64,000 nucleotides of DNA from positions 248,001-312,000 of the forward strand of contig UNRJ01000002.1 of the NCBI GenBank assembly GCA_900537125.1, given 5' to 3'. The notes beneath the pieces were generated by a model that was not told where the DNA came from, did not search any database, and saw nothing but the letters and a program-made list of their open reading frames with translations. The stretch's first letter is position 1; every line of letters starts with the position of its first letter. Shown here piece after piece: positions 18,000 through 25,466 of this stretch. The translations under genes and the position numbers were made by a program. Source of the DNA: Rhodobacteraceae bacterium Alg238-R152. Its GTDB lineage: Bacteria > Pseudomonadota > Alphaproteobacteria > Rhodobacterales > Rhodobacteraceae.

Positions 18000-18412
18000 T
18001 GCGTTACTGGCTGTTCAAATCTGAACCGTCCACTTGGGGCTGGGACCAACAGGTTGCCAAAGGGGACGCAGGCGAGGAATGGGACGGCGTGCGCAATTAC
18101 CAAGCGCGCAATTTTATGCGGGAAATGGCCGTGGGCGACCGCGGCTTTTTCTACCATTCTCAAAAAGAAAAATCGGTGGTGGGCATTGTTGAAGTCTGCG
18201 CCGAAGCCCATCCAGATAGCACAACCGATGATGACCGCTGGGACTGCGTCGACATCAAGGCCATCAAGCCTGTGAAAATGCCTGTGTCCCTCGATATGAT
18301 CAAAGCCGACCCACGTCTGGCCGAAATGGTGCTGGTGAAAAGCTCACGCCTGTCTGTGCAGCCTGTCACCGAAGAGGAATGGAACATCATTGTCGAGCTC
18401 AGCGGGACATAA
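17999..18412 (+). CDS. EVE-domain protein
   Basis: The 137-residue protein is a single EVE domain of the PUA-like superfamily, recognisable from MRYWLFKSEPSTWGWDQQ, EWDGVRNYQARNFMREM and the GDRGFFYHS motif. EVE/YTH-like domains bind modified bases in RNA or DNA. Standalone bacterial versions have mostly unproven targets. Its place after tsaD, a tRNA-modification gene, fits an RNA-linked role (inference). Its start overlaps the YCII stop. Confidence 0.88.
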   Translation: MRYWLFKSEPSTWGWDQQVAKGDAGEEWDGVRNYQARNFMREMAVGDRGFFYHSQKEKSVVGIVEVCAEAHPDSTTDDDRWDCVDIKAIKPVKMPVSLDMIKADPRLAEMVLVKSSRLSVQPVTEEEWNIIVELSGT

Positions 18413-18529
18413 AACTGACCTCACAGAGCAAAGGTCTTTGCGCCACCCAAGCCGGGGAATGTCCGCTGCACCAAAACAAAATGGCACTGCTCATGAAAGA
18501 GCCGCGCCAAACATCCGCTTGATATTAAA

Positions 18530-18601
18530 CATAGGGGGCTGACTCCACTCCAGCCAGACCCCCTATGCCACCCCGCGTGTATCCCATAACCACCACACGC
18601 G
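18530..18601. repeat. two tandem hairpins in the EVE-DUF2853 intergenic region
   Basis: The first hairpin pairs CATAGGGGG (18530-18538) with CCCCCTATG (18559-18567), with an inner GGCTG/CAGCC pair. The second, six bases later, pairs CGCGTGT (18574-18580) with ACACGCG (18595-18601). A weaker GAACCG/CGGTTC pair lies further on (18660-18699). On the minus strand the first hairpin is followed by TTTAATAT, so it could end a minus-strand RNA. The gap 18413-18779 has no convincing protein gene; a small RNA is possible. Confidence 0.4.
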
Positions 18602-18720
18602 TTCTGAAACTTGGGTCCGGCCATCCTAGCCCGACAAGACATGTGTAGCGCAAACACGCCGAACCGTTCAATTATCAAGTACCTACAATCCGAGCGGTTC
18701 CCGAAGCACTTTGGCAACCA

Positions 18721-18760
18721 AACAAAAAACGCGCCCGAAACCCTCAGGTCTCGGACGCGT
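18721..18760 (-). terminator. intrinsic terminator of the DUF2853 gene
   Basis: On the minus strand ACGCGTCCGAGACC pairs with GGTTTCGGGCGCGT around a TGAG loop and is followed by TTTTTTGTT. It lies 20 bp after the DUF2853 stop. Confidence 0.85.
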
Positions 18761-18779
18761 TAAACCGCAAGTGGTGGTT

Positions 18780-19121
18780 TTACCCGTAGTGGGCCTCTTT
18801 GCCGAAGTGTTTGGTCAGCATGTAGTAAACAACAGCCCGATATTTGTTGCGTTCGGACTTGCCGTAAGTTTCAATCACCGCATTGATGGCATCCATAAGG
18901 CCTGGCCCATCGCTCAAACCCAACTTCTTGATCAGGAAGTTGTTTTTCACGGTTTCAAGTTCGTCAGGTTGGGAACCGGCAACGGTGGAAGCGTCATCGT
19001 TATAGATCGCCGGGCCACAGCCGATGGTAACCTTTTCCAGCAGAACCATATCCGGCTCGATGCCACATTTGTTCTTCAGATCGTCCGCGTATTTCGCGAT
19101 CAACTCGTCCCGTTTGCCCAT
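18780..19121 (-). CDS. DUF2853 family protein
   Basis: The 113-residue, mostly helical soluble protein begins MGKRDELIAKYADDLKNKCG and ends in YRAVVYYMLTKHFGKE. These features match the small DUF2853 family found in alphaproteobacteria; the function is unknown. ATG 19121 is preferred because GGGAGA lies about 8 bases upstream; an upstream in-frame TTG has no signal. It is monocistronic, with its own terminator. Confidence 0.8.
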   Translation of the reverse strand: MGKRDELIAKYADDLKNKCGIEPDMVLLEKVTIGCGPAIYNDDASTVAGSQPDELETVKNNFLIKKLGLSDGPGLMDAINAVIETYGKSERNKYRAVVYYMLTKHFGKEAHYG

Positions 19122-19195
19122 CTGATATTCTCCCAATTGTCGATAAATGCACCCGAAGTTTAACCGAATGCGCTGCCATTGACGACATTCCTATC

Positions 19196-19213
19196 GTTGA
19201 CCTTAACGTCAAC
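19196..19213. promoter_or_regulatory. GTTGAC palindrome upstream of the oxidoreductase
   Basis: GTTGAC and GTCAAC arms are separated by CTTAAC, 107 bp before the oxidoreductase start and 75 bp before the divergent DUF2853 start. It resembles an operator and could serve either gene; the regulator is unknown. Confidence 0.3.
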
Positions 19214-19320
19214 AAAGGGGAAAGAACGCGCCTCTTCCCCCTCAGAGCACATCCCGCTGGCCATTTGCAGAATCGCTGCCTAGGTTGACCTCCTTGTCGA
19301 GCACTACATAGGAGAGCGTC

Positions 19321-20475
19321 ATGCTGCGTTGGGGTATCCTCGGAACCGGATTCATTTCACACGCCATGCTGGGTGCCATCCGCCAAAGTGATGGCTCTAC
19401 TGTCGCGTTGCTCTGTGGCCGCAACGAAGCCACGCTCGCCGACCTTGCCACAGAGTATAGTGTCGCCAACACCACCACTGACCAAGCGGAGCTCGTTGCA
19501 AACCCAGACGTGGACGTGATCTACATCGCTTTGCCCAACCACCTGCACCGCGCAGCCACTGAGGCTGCCGTGGCTGCGGGCAAACCCGTGCTCTGTGAAA
19601 AATCCCTGACCATCACCATGGAGGACACTGAGACACTGATCGCATCGGTCCAAGCTGCCGACACCTTCTTTGCCGAGGGCCTCATGTACCTCGCGCATCC
19701 GTTCATGCAGCAGTTGGTCACCGTCCTGCGTGATCCGTCTGTGGGGGAGCTGCGCTCCGTTTCCGGTTTTTACGCTGCCGACATCTGGCAAGTGGTGAAC
19801 CCGTCTGGCGGCGGGACGCTTTACAACCTTGGCTGCTACCCCGCCTCCCTCTTGCATCTGGTTGTGCAAACCATGTGCGGCGAAGAAGCCTTTGCCTCCC
19901 GATCCATCGCCGCTTTTGGCAACATCGGCAAAGACACCACCCTGCAAGACGCCAACCTCTCCGTGCGCTTTGGCAACGGTGTGCTCGCCAATCTGATGAG
20001 CACAGACAGCCACGGCATGGCCCACGCGTTCACCATCGTGACCACCAAGGGCACACTTCGAATAGCCACCAACCCCTGGCTGCCGGTTGCTGGTGAAAAC
20101 CACATGATCTGGCAACCGTATGACGGCCCTGCCCGTGACATCGTGGTCGAAACCAAACACGAGGCCTTCTATCATCAGGTCAAAATGGTCGAACGCGCGC
20201 TGACTACAGGCGCCAAAGAAGCCTCGCGCCCCTCACCGCGTCTGTCTGACAGTCTGGAGATCATGCAGTTCCTCACAGACTGGGAAACGGCAGCATTTCA
20301 AAAGGACCCCCCCCCCAATGATTGGCTACGTCTGTGTCGGCAGCAACGACATCCCGCGCGCCAAACGCTTTTACGCCGCCTTCCTACCTGCCCTAGGCTA
20401 CAGCGTAAAAGAAGGCCCCGAAGGCCTCAGCTACGCCCTGCCTGTTCCAGAGGGCCAACGCCCGCTGCTGCCTGA
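19321..20475 (+). CDS. Gfo/Idh/MocA-family oxidoreductase, C-terminus out of frame or extended
   Basis: The N-terminal Rossmann fold (WGILGTGFISHAMLGAI), the EKP-like CEKSLT motif and the C-terminal barrel (GGGTLYNLGCYPASLL) identify a Gfo/Idh/MocA NAD(P)-dependent dehydrogenase. Substrates in this family are usually sugars or cyclitols; none can be assigned here. The family-like part ends near residue 332 at DPPP, encoded by a run of ten C. After it the frame runs 52 more residues of Arg/Pro-rich sequence inside the next gene. With 8 or 11 C the protein would stop at a TGA that overlaps the VOC start; with 9 C it would fuse in frame to the VOC protein. Either a sequencing slip or a variable tract is likely. 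Confidence 0.8.
   Translation: MLRWGILGTGFISHAMLGAIRQSDGSTVALLCGRNEATLADLATEYSVANTTTDQAELVANPDVDVIYIALPNHLHRAATEAAVAAGKPVLCEKSLTITMEDTETLIASVQAADTFFAEGLMYLAHPFMQQLVTVLRDPSVGELRSVSGFYAADIWQVVNPSGGGTLYNLGCYPASLLHLVVQTMCGEEAFASRSIAAFGNIGKDTTLQDANLSVRFGNGVLANLMSTDSHGMAHAFTIVTTKGTLRIATNPWLPVAGENHMIWQPYDGPARDIVVETKHEAFYHQVKMVERALTTGAKEASRPSPRLSDSLEIMQFLTDWETAAFQKDPPPNDWLRLCRQQRHPARQTLLRRLPTCPRLQRKRRPRRPQLRPACSRGPTPAAA
20307..20316 (+). repeat. C10 homopolymer tract at the oxidoreductase/VOC junction
   Basis: Ten consecutive C lie one base before the ATG of the VOC gene. Tract length sets the reading frame across the junction: 10 extends the oxidoreductase, 9 fuses the two proteins, and 8 or 11 gives a stop overlapping the next start (ATGA). 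Confidence 0.9.
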
Positions 20476-20734
20476 TTTCTACGTGAAACCCCCGTTTGAC
20501 GGTCAAACCGCCTCGGTAGGCAACGGCGCCATGGTGGCGTTTGAAGCCACAAGCCAAGCGCAAGTCCGCTGCCTTCACACCGCCGCCCTCGCCGCCGGCG
20601 GCACAGACGAAGGACAACCCGGCTTTCGCGCCAACTACGGGCCCCAATTCTACGTCAGCTACCTGCGCGACCCAGACGGCAACAAGGTCGCGATTTTTTC
20701 CAGCGATCCAAATGAGCCTGGGCGAGACGGATAG
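20318..20734 (+). CDS. VOC (glyoxalase/bleomycin-resistance-like) family protein
   Basis: The 138-residue protein has the paired beta-alpha-beta-beta-beta layout of the vicinal-oxygen-chelate fold: MIGYVCVGSNDIPRAKRFYAAFLPALGY at the start and FYVSYLRDPDGNKVAIF at the end, a common signature of glyoxalase-like lyases. No reaction can be assigned. The start codon is preceded by a pure C tract with no Shine-Dalgarno, so translation probably depends on ribosomes ending at the upstream oxidoreductase gene. Confidence 0.8.
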   Translation: MIGYVCVGSNDIPRAKRFYAAFLPALGYSVKEGPEGLSYALPVPEGQRPLLPDFYVKPPFDGQTASVGNGAMVAFEATSQAQVRCLHTAALAAGGTDEGQPGFRANYGPQFYVSYLRDPDGNKVAIFSSDPNEPGRDG

Positions 20735-20801
20735 TTTTTGGTCACATTGGGAAGCGGCGGCGACACCATTGACTTAAATGGTGCAAACTTAGTTTTTGGT
20801 C
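20732..20801. repeat. 12-bp direct repeat flanking a 46-bp spacer
   Basis: TAGTTTTTGGTC occurs at 20732-20743, starting at the VOC stop codon, and again at 20790-20801. The spacer holds ACCATT and AATGGT arms (20765-20782). The repeat borders the AT-rich nucleotidyltransferase gene and may be a footprint of an insertion event. No transposase is present. Confidence 0.45.
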
Positions 20802-20822
20802 GACATTGCGGACTTTCAACTT

Positions 20823-21272
20823 TCAAAGTTTTTGAACCCTGATTAGGTCCTTTTCTCTACCGCAGAGTTCAAAAATCTCTCTTAGCCTGGATCGAGACGC
20901 CAAGTTTACAGGCTCGCCCAAAACTAAAATGGTGTCGTAACCTACTGGGTGAACAGGCTCCCAAAAATGTTGATTAAACACTTCAAAGCCGCCCATAATT
21001 TCAACAGGAATGGGACCATCATTGAGCTTTAACAAAATCGAAGAACGAAAGCGCTCAGAAACGCAGTCGGCTTGATTATTAAGAACAAATTTGTCTGCCA
21101 AGCTTTTGACGGAGTCAACAGATGACACAACATCAATGTCGCTAACAGGTGAGTCAGAGAGCCCATGCAGCGCCATTGCGGCACCGCCAAACAGCATCCA
21201 ATCACCTGTAATCGAGTTCATCTTCGATGCGCATTTGGAAATAGTTTCCAGTAAAGTTGCTTGATTGGTCAT
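20823..21272 (-). CDS. orphan nucleotidyltransferase-fold protein
   Basis: The 149-residue protein carries the start of a polymerase-beta-type nucleotidyltransferase fold: FGGAAMALHGLSDSPVSDID, with Gly29-Gly30 and the metal-binding pair Asp45 and Asp47. Such small proteins occur as AbiEii-like or MNT partners in toxin-antitoxin pairs. No HEPN or AbiEi partner is next to it, so the role is open. Codon use is more AT-rich than its neighbours (Ser, Asn, Lys-rich), suggesting recent acquisition. ATG 21272 is chosen for its AGGGTGA six bases upstream. Confidence 0.65.
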   Translation of the reverse strand: MTNQATLLETISKCASKMNSITGDWMLFGGAAMALHGLSDSPVSDIDVVSSVDSVKSLADKFVLNNQADCVSERFRSSILLKLNDGPIPVEIMGGFEVFNQHFWEPVHPVGYDTILVLGEPVNLASRSRLREIFELCGREKDLIRVQKL

Positions 21273-21370
21273 GTGCTTCACCCTGAAAGCCGCCTTTGAT
21301 GCGTTTCGCATTCGCGGCATTGGGACGCAATGGCTTCAAAGCTGGCTTTTACACTATCCACCCCAACAAA

Positions 21371-21397
21371 CAAACGGCGCCCCAATCCGGGACGCCG
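21371..21397 (-). terminator. terminator of ahcY
   Basis: On the minus strand CGGCGTCCC pairs with GGGGCGCCG around a short loop and is followed by TTTGTTTG. It lies 27 bp past the ahcY stop. Confidence 0.7.
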
Positions 21398-21423
21398 CTC
21401 TCTATTTCAGTCACTAACGAAGC

Positions 21424-22806
21424 TTAATAGCGGTAGTGCTCCGGCTTAAACGGACCCTCTGGGGACACACCAATGTAAGCCGCTTGCTCTGGAGTCAACT
21501 TGGACAGCTTCGCGCCCACTTTGGCGAGGTGCAACGCAGCCACTTTCTCATCCAAGTGCTTCGGCAGGATGTAGACTTCGTTGTTGTACGCGTCACCTTT
21601 GGTGAACAGCTCAATCTGTGCCAGCACCTGGTTGGTGAACGACGCAGACATCACAAAGGACGGGTGACCCGTGGCATTGCCAAGGTTCAACAAACGGCCC
21701 TCGGAGAGCAGGATCAACCGGTTGCCAGATGGCATCTCGATCATGTCCACTTGCTCTTTGATGTTGGTCCACTTGTGGTTTTTCAGGCTTGCGACCTGAA
21801 TTTCATTGTCGAAGTGGCCGATGTTGCCAACAATCGCCATGTCCTTCATCTCGCGCATGTGCTCGATGCGGATCACGTCTTTGTTGCCGGTGGTGGTGAT
21901 GAACAGATCCGCGTCCAGCGACTCTTCCAGCAACACAACCTCATAGCCGTCCATCGCCGCCTGCAAAGCACAGATCGGATCCGCTTCGGTCACCTTCACA
22001 CGTGCACCTGCGCCAGACAACGACGCTGCGGAGCCTTTGCCCACGTCGCCATAGCCACAAACCACGGCCACTTTACCCGCCATCATTGTGTCGGTGGCGC
22101 GGCGGATGCCATCTACGAGGCTCTCTTTACAGCCGTATTTGTTGTCAAACTTCGACTTGGTCACAGAGTCGTTCACGTTGATCGCAGGGAACGGCAGCTC
22201 GCCTTTTTTGTGCAGATCATACAGACGGTGAACGCCCGTGGTGGTTTCTTCAGACACACCCATGATGTCCGCACGTGTCTTGGTGAACCAGCCAGGGCTC
22301 GCTGCCATACGCTTTTTGATCTGCGCGTGAATGGCTTCTTCTTCTTCCGACGTCGGCACGCCAAGGTCTTCGCCAGCTTCCGCTTTGGCACCCAACAGCA
22401 CGTACAGAGTAGCGTCGCCGCCATCATCCAGGATCAGGTTTGCGCCTTCCGGGAACATGAACGACTTGTCCAAGTAATCCCAGTGCTCTTCCAACGACTG
22501 ACCTTTGATCGCAAACACTGGCACGCCAGATTTCGCAATCGCCGCCGCCGCATGGTCTTGTGTGGAGAAAATGTTGCAGCTCGCCCAGCGCACATCCGCG
22601 CCCAGCGCCACCAGCGTTTCAATCAAACACGCAGTCTGAATGGTCATGTGCAGCGAACCAACAATGCGTGCACCGGCCAATGGTTTTTTATCACCATATT
22701 CCTCGCGCAGCGCCATCAGGCCCGGCATCTCGGTTTCGGCAATATCGAGTTCCTTACGGCCAAAATCAGCCAGGGAAATATCTTTTACTGTGTAATCGGT
22801 CGCCAT
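21424..22806 (-). CDS. ahcY: adenosylhomocysteinase AhcY (SahH)
   Basis: AhcY hydrolyses S-adenosylhomocysteine to adenosine and homocysteine, removing the product inhibitor of methyltransferases. The 460-residue protein has the family core: the [20 protein letters not shown] substrate segment, the [13 protein letters not shown] catalytic region, the NAD-binding [12 protein letters not shown] and the C-terminal [12 protein letters not shown] ending with Lys-Tyr contacts. It contains the insertion (about residues 140-175) typical of the longer bacterial form. AAGGAG lies 9 bases before the ATG. The 81-bp leader was examined for a SAH riboswitch and none was convincing. Confidence 0.95.
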   Translation of the reverse strand: MATDYTVKDISLADFGRKELDIAETEMPGLMALREEYGDKKPLAGARIVGSLHMTIQTACLIETLVALGADVRWASCNIFSTQDHAAAAIAKSGVPVFAIKGQSLEEHWDYLDKSFMFPEGANLILDDGGDATLYVLLGAKAEAGEDLGVPTSEEEEAIHAQIKKRMAASPGWFTKTRADIMGVSEETTTGVHRLYDLHKKGELPFPAINVNDSVTKSKFDNKYGCKESLVDGIRRATDTMMAGKVAVVCGYGDVGKGSAASLSGAGARVKVTEADPICALQAAMDGYEVVLLEESLDADLFITTTGNKDVIRIEHMREMKDMAIVGNIGHFDNEIQVASLKNHKWTNIKEQVDMIEMPSGNRLILLSEGRLLNLGNATGHPSFVMSASFTNQVLAQIELFTKGDAYNNEVYILPKHLDEKVAALHLAKVGAKLSKLTPEQAAYIGVSPEGPFKPEHYRY

Positions 22807-22887
22807 TGCGCCCAGCTCCTTACGGGTTTGCTTTGGCGACCAGATAACACTCAGAAGGTCTTTCTACAACGTTACTAGGCGCTGGAC

Positions 22888-23205
22888 CTAACCTTCGATT
22901 CCGTCAGGCGGCAGCTCCGCCTCTTGCTGAAACCAGTCCGTTCCGGCGGCCAAGATACAGGAGACCCCCTGCGCATTGGTCATAATCACCGTAAATGTCC
23001 CGGTTTTCTCTGACGACCACACCTCAAGCATGGCCATCTTGTTGTCATGGGAGCCTTGCAACCCACCTGCGACCATCGCTTCTGCGTATTTGCTCTGCAA
23101 ACGCTCCACAACGATGTCTCGCATCGCACATCCGGCGGCATTTGCCGGTGGCGCTGCTGCGGCCATGCCAAACAGCAAGGCTGCTCCTACCACTCTCTTA
23201 AACAT
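22888..23205 (-). CDS. small secreted protein, unknown function
   Basis: This 105-residue protein has a clear signal peptide (MFKRVVGAALLFGMAAAAPPANA, split here as residues 1-23) and a small mature domain. The two cysteines of the mature part (Cys26, Cys83) could form a disulphide in the periplasm. A good AAGGAGAG ribosome-binding site precedes the ATG. It lies upstream of ahcY on the same strand, 81 bp from it, and could be co-transcribed. The family was not recognised. Confidence 0.7.
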   Translation of the reverse strand: MFKRVVGAALLFGMAAAAPPANAAGCAMRDIVVERLQSKYAEAMVAGGLQGSHDNKMAMLEVWSSEKTGTFTVIMTNAQGVSCILAAGTDWFQQEAELPPDGIEG

Positions 23206-23353
23206 AGCGCTCTCCTTTCTCGCGCAGATTGGCCCTTAGAGGGTCAATTCATTGAGGTTTGGAGAGGAGGACACGCGGGAGGAAGCCGATGTAAAAACGT
23301 GCCCCCCTCGCTAGTCATGTCGGTATCGCGTCGCGCTTTTACAAAACACGCCT

Positions 23354-23383
23354 GATCACGTTGTTTTGTGGCAGCACGTGATC
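23354..23383. repeat. inverted repeat GATCACGT/ACGTGATC
   Basis: GATCACGT (23354-23361) and ACGTGATC (23376-23383) form a perfect 8-bp inverted repeat with a 14-nt spacer, in the 330-bp gap between the secreted protein gene and the small membrane ORF. It could be a divergent operator or a hairpin. The remainder of 23206-23535 shows nothing else firm. Confidence 0.4.
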
Positions 23384-23535
23384 CCGACACAATATAAGGT
23401 GCGCCTCAAATGTGTCTAAAATGTGGCGACGCCCATTTTTGCAGCAAACTGCACCACGTCGAGGTCAGATTCCCCTGACTGTTAAGACATCCTCAACCAA
23501 GGTATAAGAAACCTTTATTTGTTAGGTTTTTGGTC

Positions 23536-23658
23536 ATGAATTTCCCGCCACTTAGGGCCATGTTTCGGTCTGCTTTCTTCATTCCTGCCGTCTTGCTGAT
23601 GGGCACACTCATTGTGATTACCAACGCGTTGGTCACCTCCGGTGTGGCTGCTGGTTGA
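23536..23658 (+). CDS. possible 40-residue single-span membrane protein
   Basis: An ATG at 23536 opens a 40-codon frame. It has a short positively charged N-terminus (Arg7, Arg11) and about 25 hydrophobic residues from AFFIPAVLLMG onwards, and ends in GVAAG. The only Shine-Dalgarno candidate, AGG at 23524-23526, lies in the right arm of an AAACCT/AGGTTT hairpin (23509-23529). No family was recognised. It could also be the leader of the following HD-domain gene. Confidence 0.4.
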   Translation: MNFPPLRAMFRSAFFIPAVLLMGTLIVITNALVTSGVAAG

Positions 23659-23744
23659 TACCAGCCCGGCTCCTATCCGCCTGACTGTTGCGCATCGCCA
23701 CTTTGGTGGCGTACACCGGTTTCACACAACTGGGAGGCACCCCT

Positions 23745-24329
23745 TTGGCACGAGCATGGCAGCGCATGTTGTCCGGTCGCAGACTTGACTTGCTGGACCC
23801 CACCCCCGTGGATATCGAAATCGAAGACATTGCCCACGGGCTGGCCTTTGTCGCCCGCTGGAACGGACAAACACACGGCGATTTTGCCTACTCCGTGGCC
23901 GAGCACTCCCTGCTGGTCGAAGAGCTATATGGCCGTATGTACAAATCCGCCACGCCCAAAACCCGGCTGACCGCCCTACTGCATGACGCGCCGGAATATG
24001 TGATTGGCGACATGATCTCCCCAGTAAAAGCCGCGGTGGGTCCGGATTACGGCGAACTGGATGACCGGCTGATGGCTGCAATTCACATCCGTTTTGGATT
24101 GCCTGCCGAAACGCCCAAACGGCTCAAGGCACAGATCAAGAAAGCCGACAAAATTTCTGCTTGGATGGAAGCCACCCAAATCGCAGGCTTCTCTGTGACT
24201 GAGGCCAACAAACTGTTTGGCACACCAGATCCCAAAGTGATTGAAGGCCTGTCCATTCACCTGCGTCCCCCAGTCGAGGTGCGCGCTGATTATACCGCTC
24301 GCCATGAAGCGCTTCTGGCCACAATTTGA
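23745..24329 (+). CDS. HD-domain phosphohydrolase (YfbR-like)
   Basis: The 194-residue protein carries an HD metal site: His54 (SVAEHSLLVEE), His80-Asp81 (LLHDAPEYVIGD) and a later Asp in KKADK. This places it with 5'-nucleotidase-type HD hydrolases that act on deoxynucleoside monophosphates or similar substrates. The start is judged to be the TTG at 23745, which has GGGAGG seven bases upstream and gives MARAWQRMLSGRRLDLLDP, the usual family N-terminus. An earlier in-frame TTG at 23688 has no signal. The GNAT gene follows after 30 bp. Confidence 0.82.
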   Translation: MARAWQRMLSGRRLDLLDPTPVDIEIEDIAHGLAFVARWNGQTHGDFAYSVAEHSLLVEELYGRMYKSATPKTRLTALLHDAPEYVIGDMISPVKAAVGPDYGELDDRLMAAIHIRFGLPAETPKRLKAQIKKADKISAWMEATQIAGFSVTEANKLFGTPDPKVIEGLSIHLRPPVEVRADYTARHEALLATI

Positions 24330-24359
24330 GCCTTGTTAGTCCCTGATACAGAGGATTTT

Positions 24360-24851
24360 ATGTCGACAATCACCATCCAAAAGGGCTGCGTCGCCGATCT
24401 GCGCCAAACCGCAGAGTTGCTCAATGAAATCATCGCCATTGGCGGCTCCACAGCGATGACAAACCCCATGTCCCGCGAAGACCTAGAAGGCTGGTTGATG
24501 GCAGATCAAGACAGCAGCAGTTGGCATATCGCGATGGCTGAGGACGGCACTCTTCTGGGGTTTCAATGGGTTGGCCCATGGGGTGATCTGCCACCCGAAG
24601 CCTGCGCCATCGGCACCTTTGTCAAAGCAGGCCGCACCGGGTTTGGCATTGGGTCCAAATTGTTTGACGCTAGCGTCCGGGCCGCACGCGCACTGGGGTA
24701 CACATGGATGGATGCTGAAATCCGCACCGACAACGAAGGTGGGCTGGCCTATTATCAAAGCCGAGGCTTTGAAAACTACAGAACTTTAAAAGACGTTCCT
24801 CTGGACGACGGCAGCTTTGTGAACAAGCTTTGCAAACGCTACGACCTCTAA
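24360..24851 (+). CDS. GNAT-family N-acetyltransferase
   Basis: The 163-residue protein has a GNAT fold with the acetyl-CoA loop region AIGTFVKAGRTGFGIGSKLFDAS (motif A, R/Q-xx-G-x-G/A form). It ends in YYQSRGFENYRTLKDV, a typical motif B ending. The substrate is not predictable. GAGG six bases upstream supports ATG 24360. It may be cotranscribed with the HD hydrolase, and converges with the Lrp-type gene with only 4 bp between stops. Confidence 0.82.
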   Translation: MSTITIQKGCVADLRQTAELLNEIIAIGGSTAMTNPMSREDLEGWLMADQDSSSWHIAMAEDGTLLGFQWVGPWGDLPPEACAIGTFVKAGRTGFGIGSKLFDASVRAARALGYTWMDAEIRTDNEGGLAYYQSRGFENYRTLKDVPLDDGSFVNKLCKRYDL

Positions 24852-24855
24852 GCTG

Positions 24856-25311
24856 TCACATCGCAGGCAACACATCCCGCCGAACCAGCGCCCGCAGGGC
24901 AAAGTTGCTGCGCATGTTGCGCACACCTTTTACCTTCATCAGCCGATGCTCCAGAAAAGCGTCAAACGCGTCCAGATCAGCCGCCACAATCCGCAGCAAG
25001 AAATCGCGCGACCCGGTCATCAGATAACACTCCATAACCTCCTCAAACGCGCTTACTGAACGCTCGAAATTATTGATCACATCTGCACCCTGCGCCTCCA
25101 ACTCCACCGACACAAAAATTGTGACCGGCAGGCCAATTTTGCGCGGATCCACCCGTGCACCATAGCCGGTGATCACCCCATCCGCCTGCAACCGCTCCAA
25201 CCGCCGTGCACAGGGCGTGGCGGATAGCCCAACCTGCTCTGCCAGTTCACCAATCTTCATGCGTCCGTCCAGCTGCAGCGCACGCACGATTCTACGATCA
25301 ATGGCATCCAT
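24856..25311 (-). CDS. Lrp/AsnC-family transcriptional regulator
   Basis: The 151-residue protein has an N-terminal HTH (DRRIVRALQLDGRMKIGELAEQVGLS) followed by TPCARRLERLQADGVITGY and a C-terminal RAM ligand-binding domain (VMECYLMTGSRDFLLRIVAADL). It is transcribed divergently from a Leu/Glu/Phe/Val-type dehydrogenase. By analogy with BkdR/Lrp-like activators it probably senses an amino acid and controls that gene. ATG 25311 is preferred over an upstream TTG. Confidence 0.88.
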   Translation of the reverse strand: MDAIDRRIVRALQLDGRMKIGELAEQVGLSATPCARRLERLQADGVITGYGARVDPRKIGLPVTIFVSVELEAQGADVINNFERSVSAFEEVMECYLMTGSRDFLLRIVAADLDAFDAFLEHRLMKVKGVRNMRSNFALRALVRRDVLPAM

Positions 25312-25466
25312 AGGGAAAATCTCCAAAAGTTAACCATATTTGGGCCATTATCCCTAAATATTACCCATGTGCATAGGTAAATTTGGAGAAAACCTCTGTG
25401 CAACCTGTGTCAATTTGCCGCCACTTCGCGCCTGGGACGCAGCAAACAAAAACAAGGAAACGCCCG
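25312..25466. promoter_or_regulatory. shared promoter region of the Lrp-type regulator and the dehydrogenase
   Basis: This divergent 155-bp region contains an AT-rich block at 25330-25384, with TTAACCATATTT facing AAATATTACCC. Such spaced AT-rich half-sites are expected for Lrp/AsnC binding. Exact sites are not determined. Confidence 0.4.

Noticed and set aside
21436-22878. 480-codon open frame opposite ahcY
   Set aside because: Composition is typical of a shadow frame (His/Arg/Phe-rich, no domain), while ahcY on the minus strand is unmistakable.
22807-22887. Possible SAH or SAM riboswitch in the ahcY leader
   Set aside because: Such switches precede ahcY in some proteobacteria, but the 81-bp leader shows no matching conserved core or clear pairing. 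A covariance-model search would decide.
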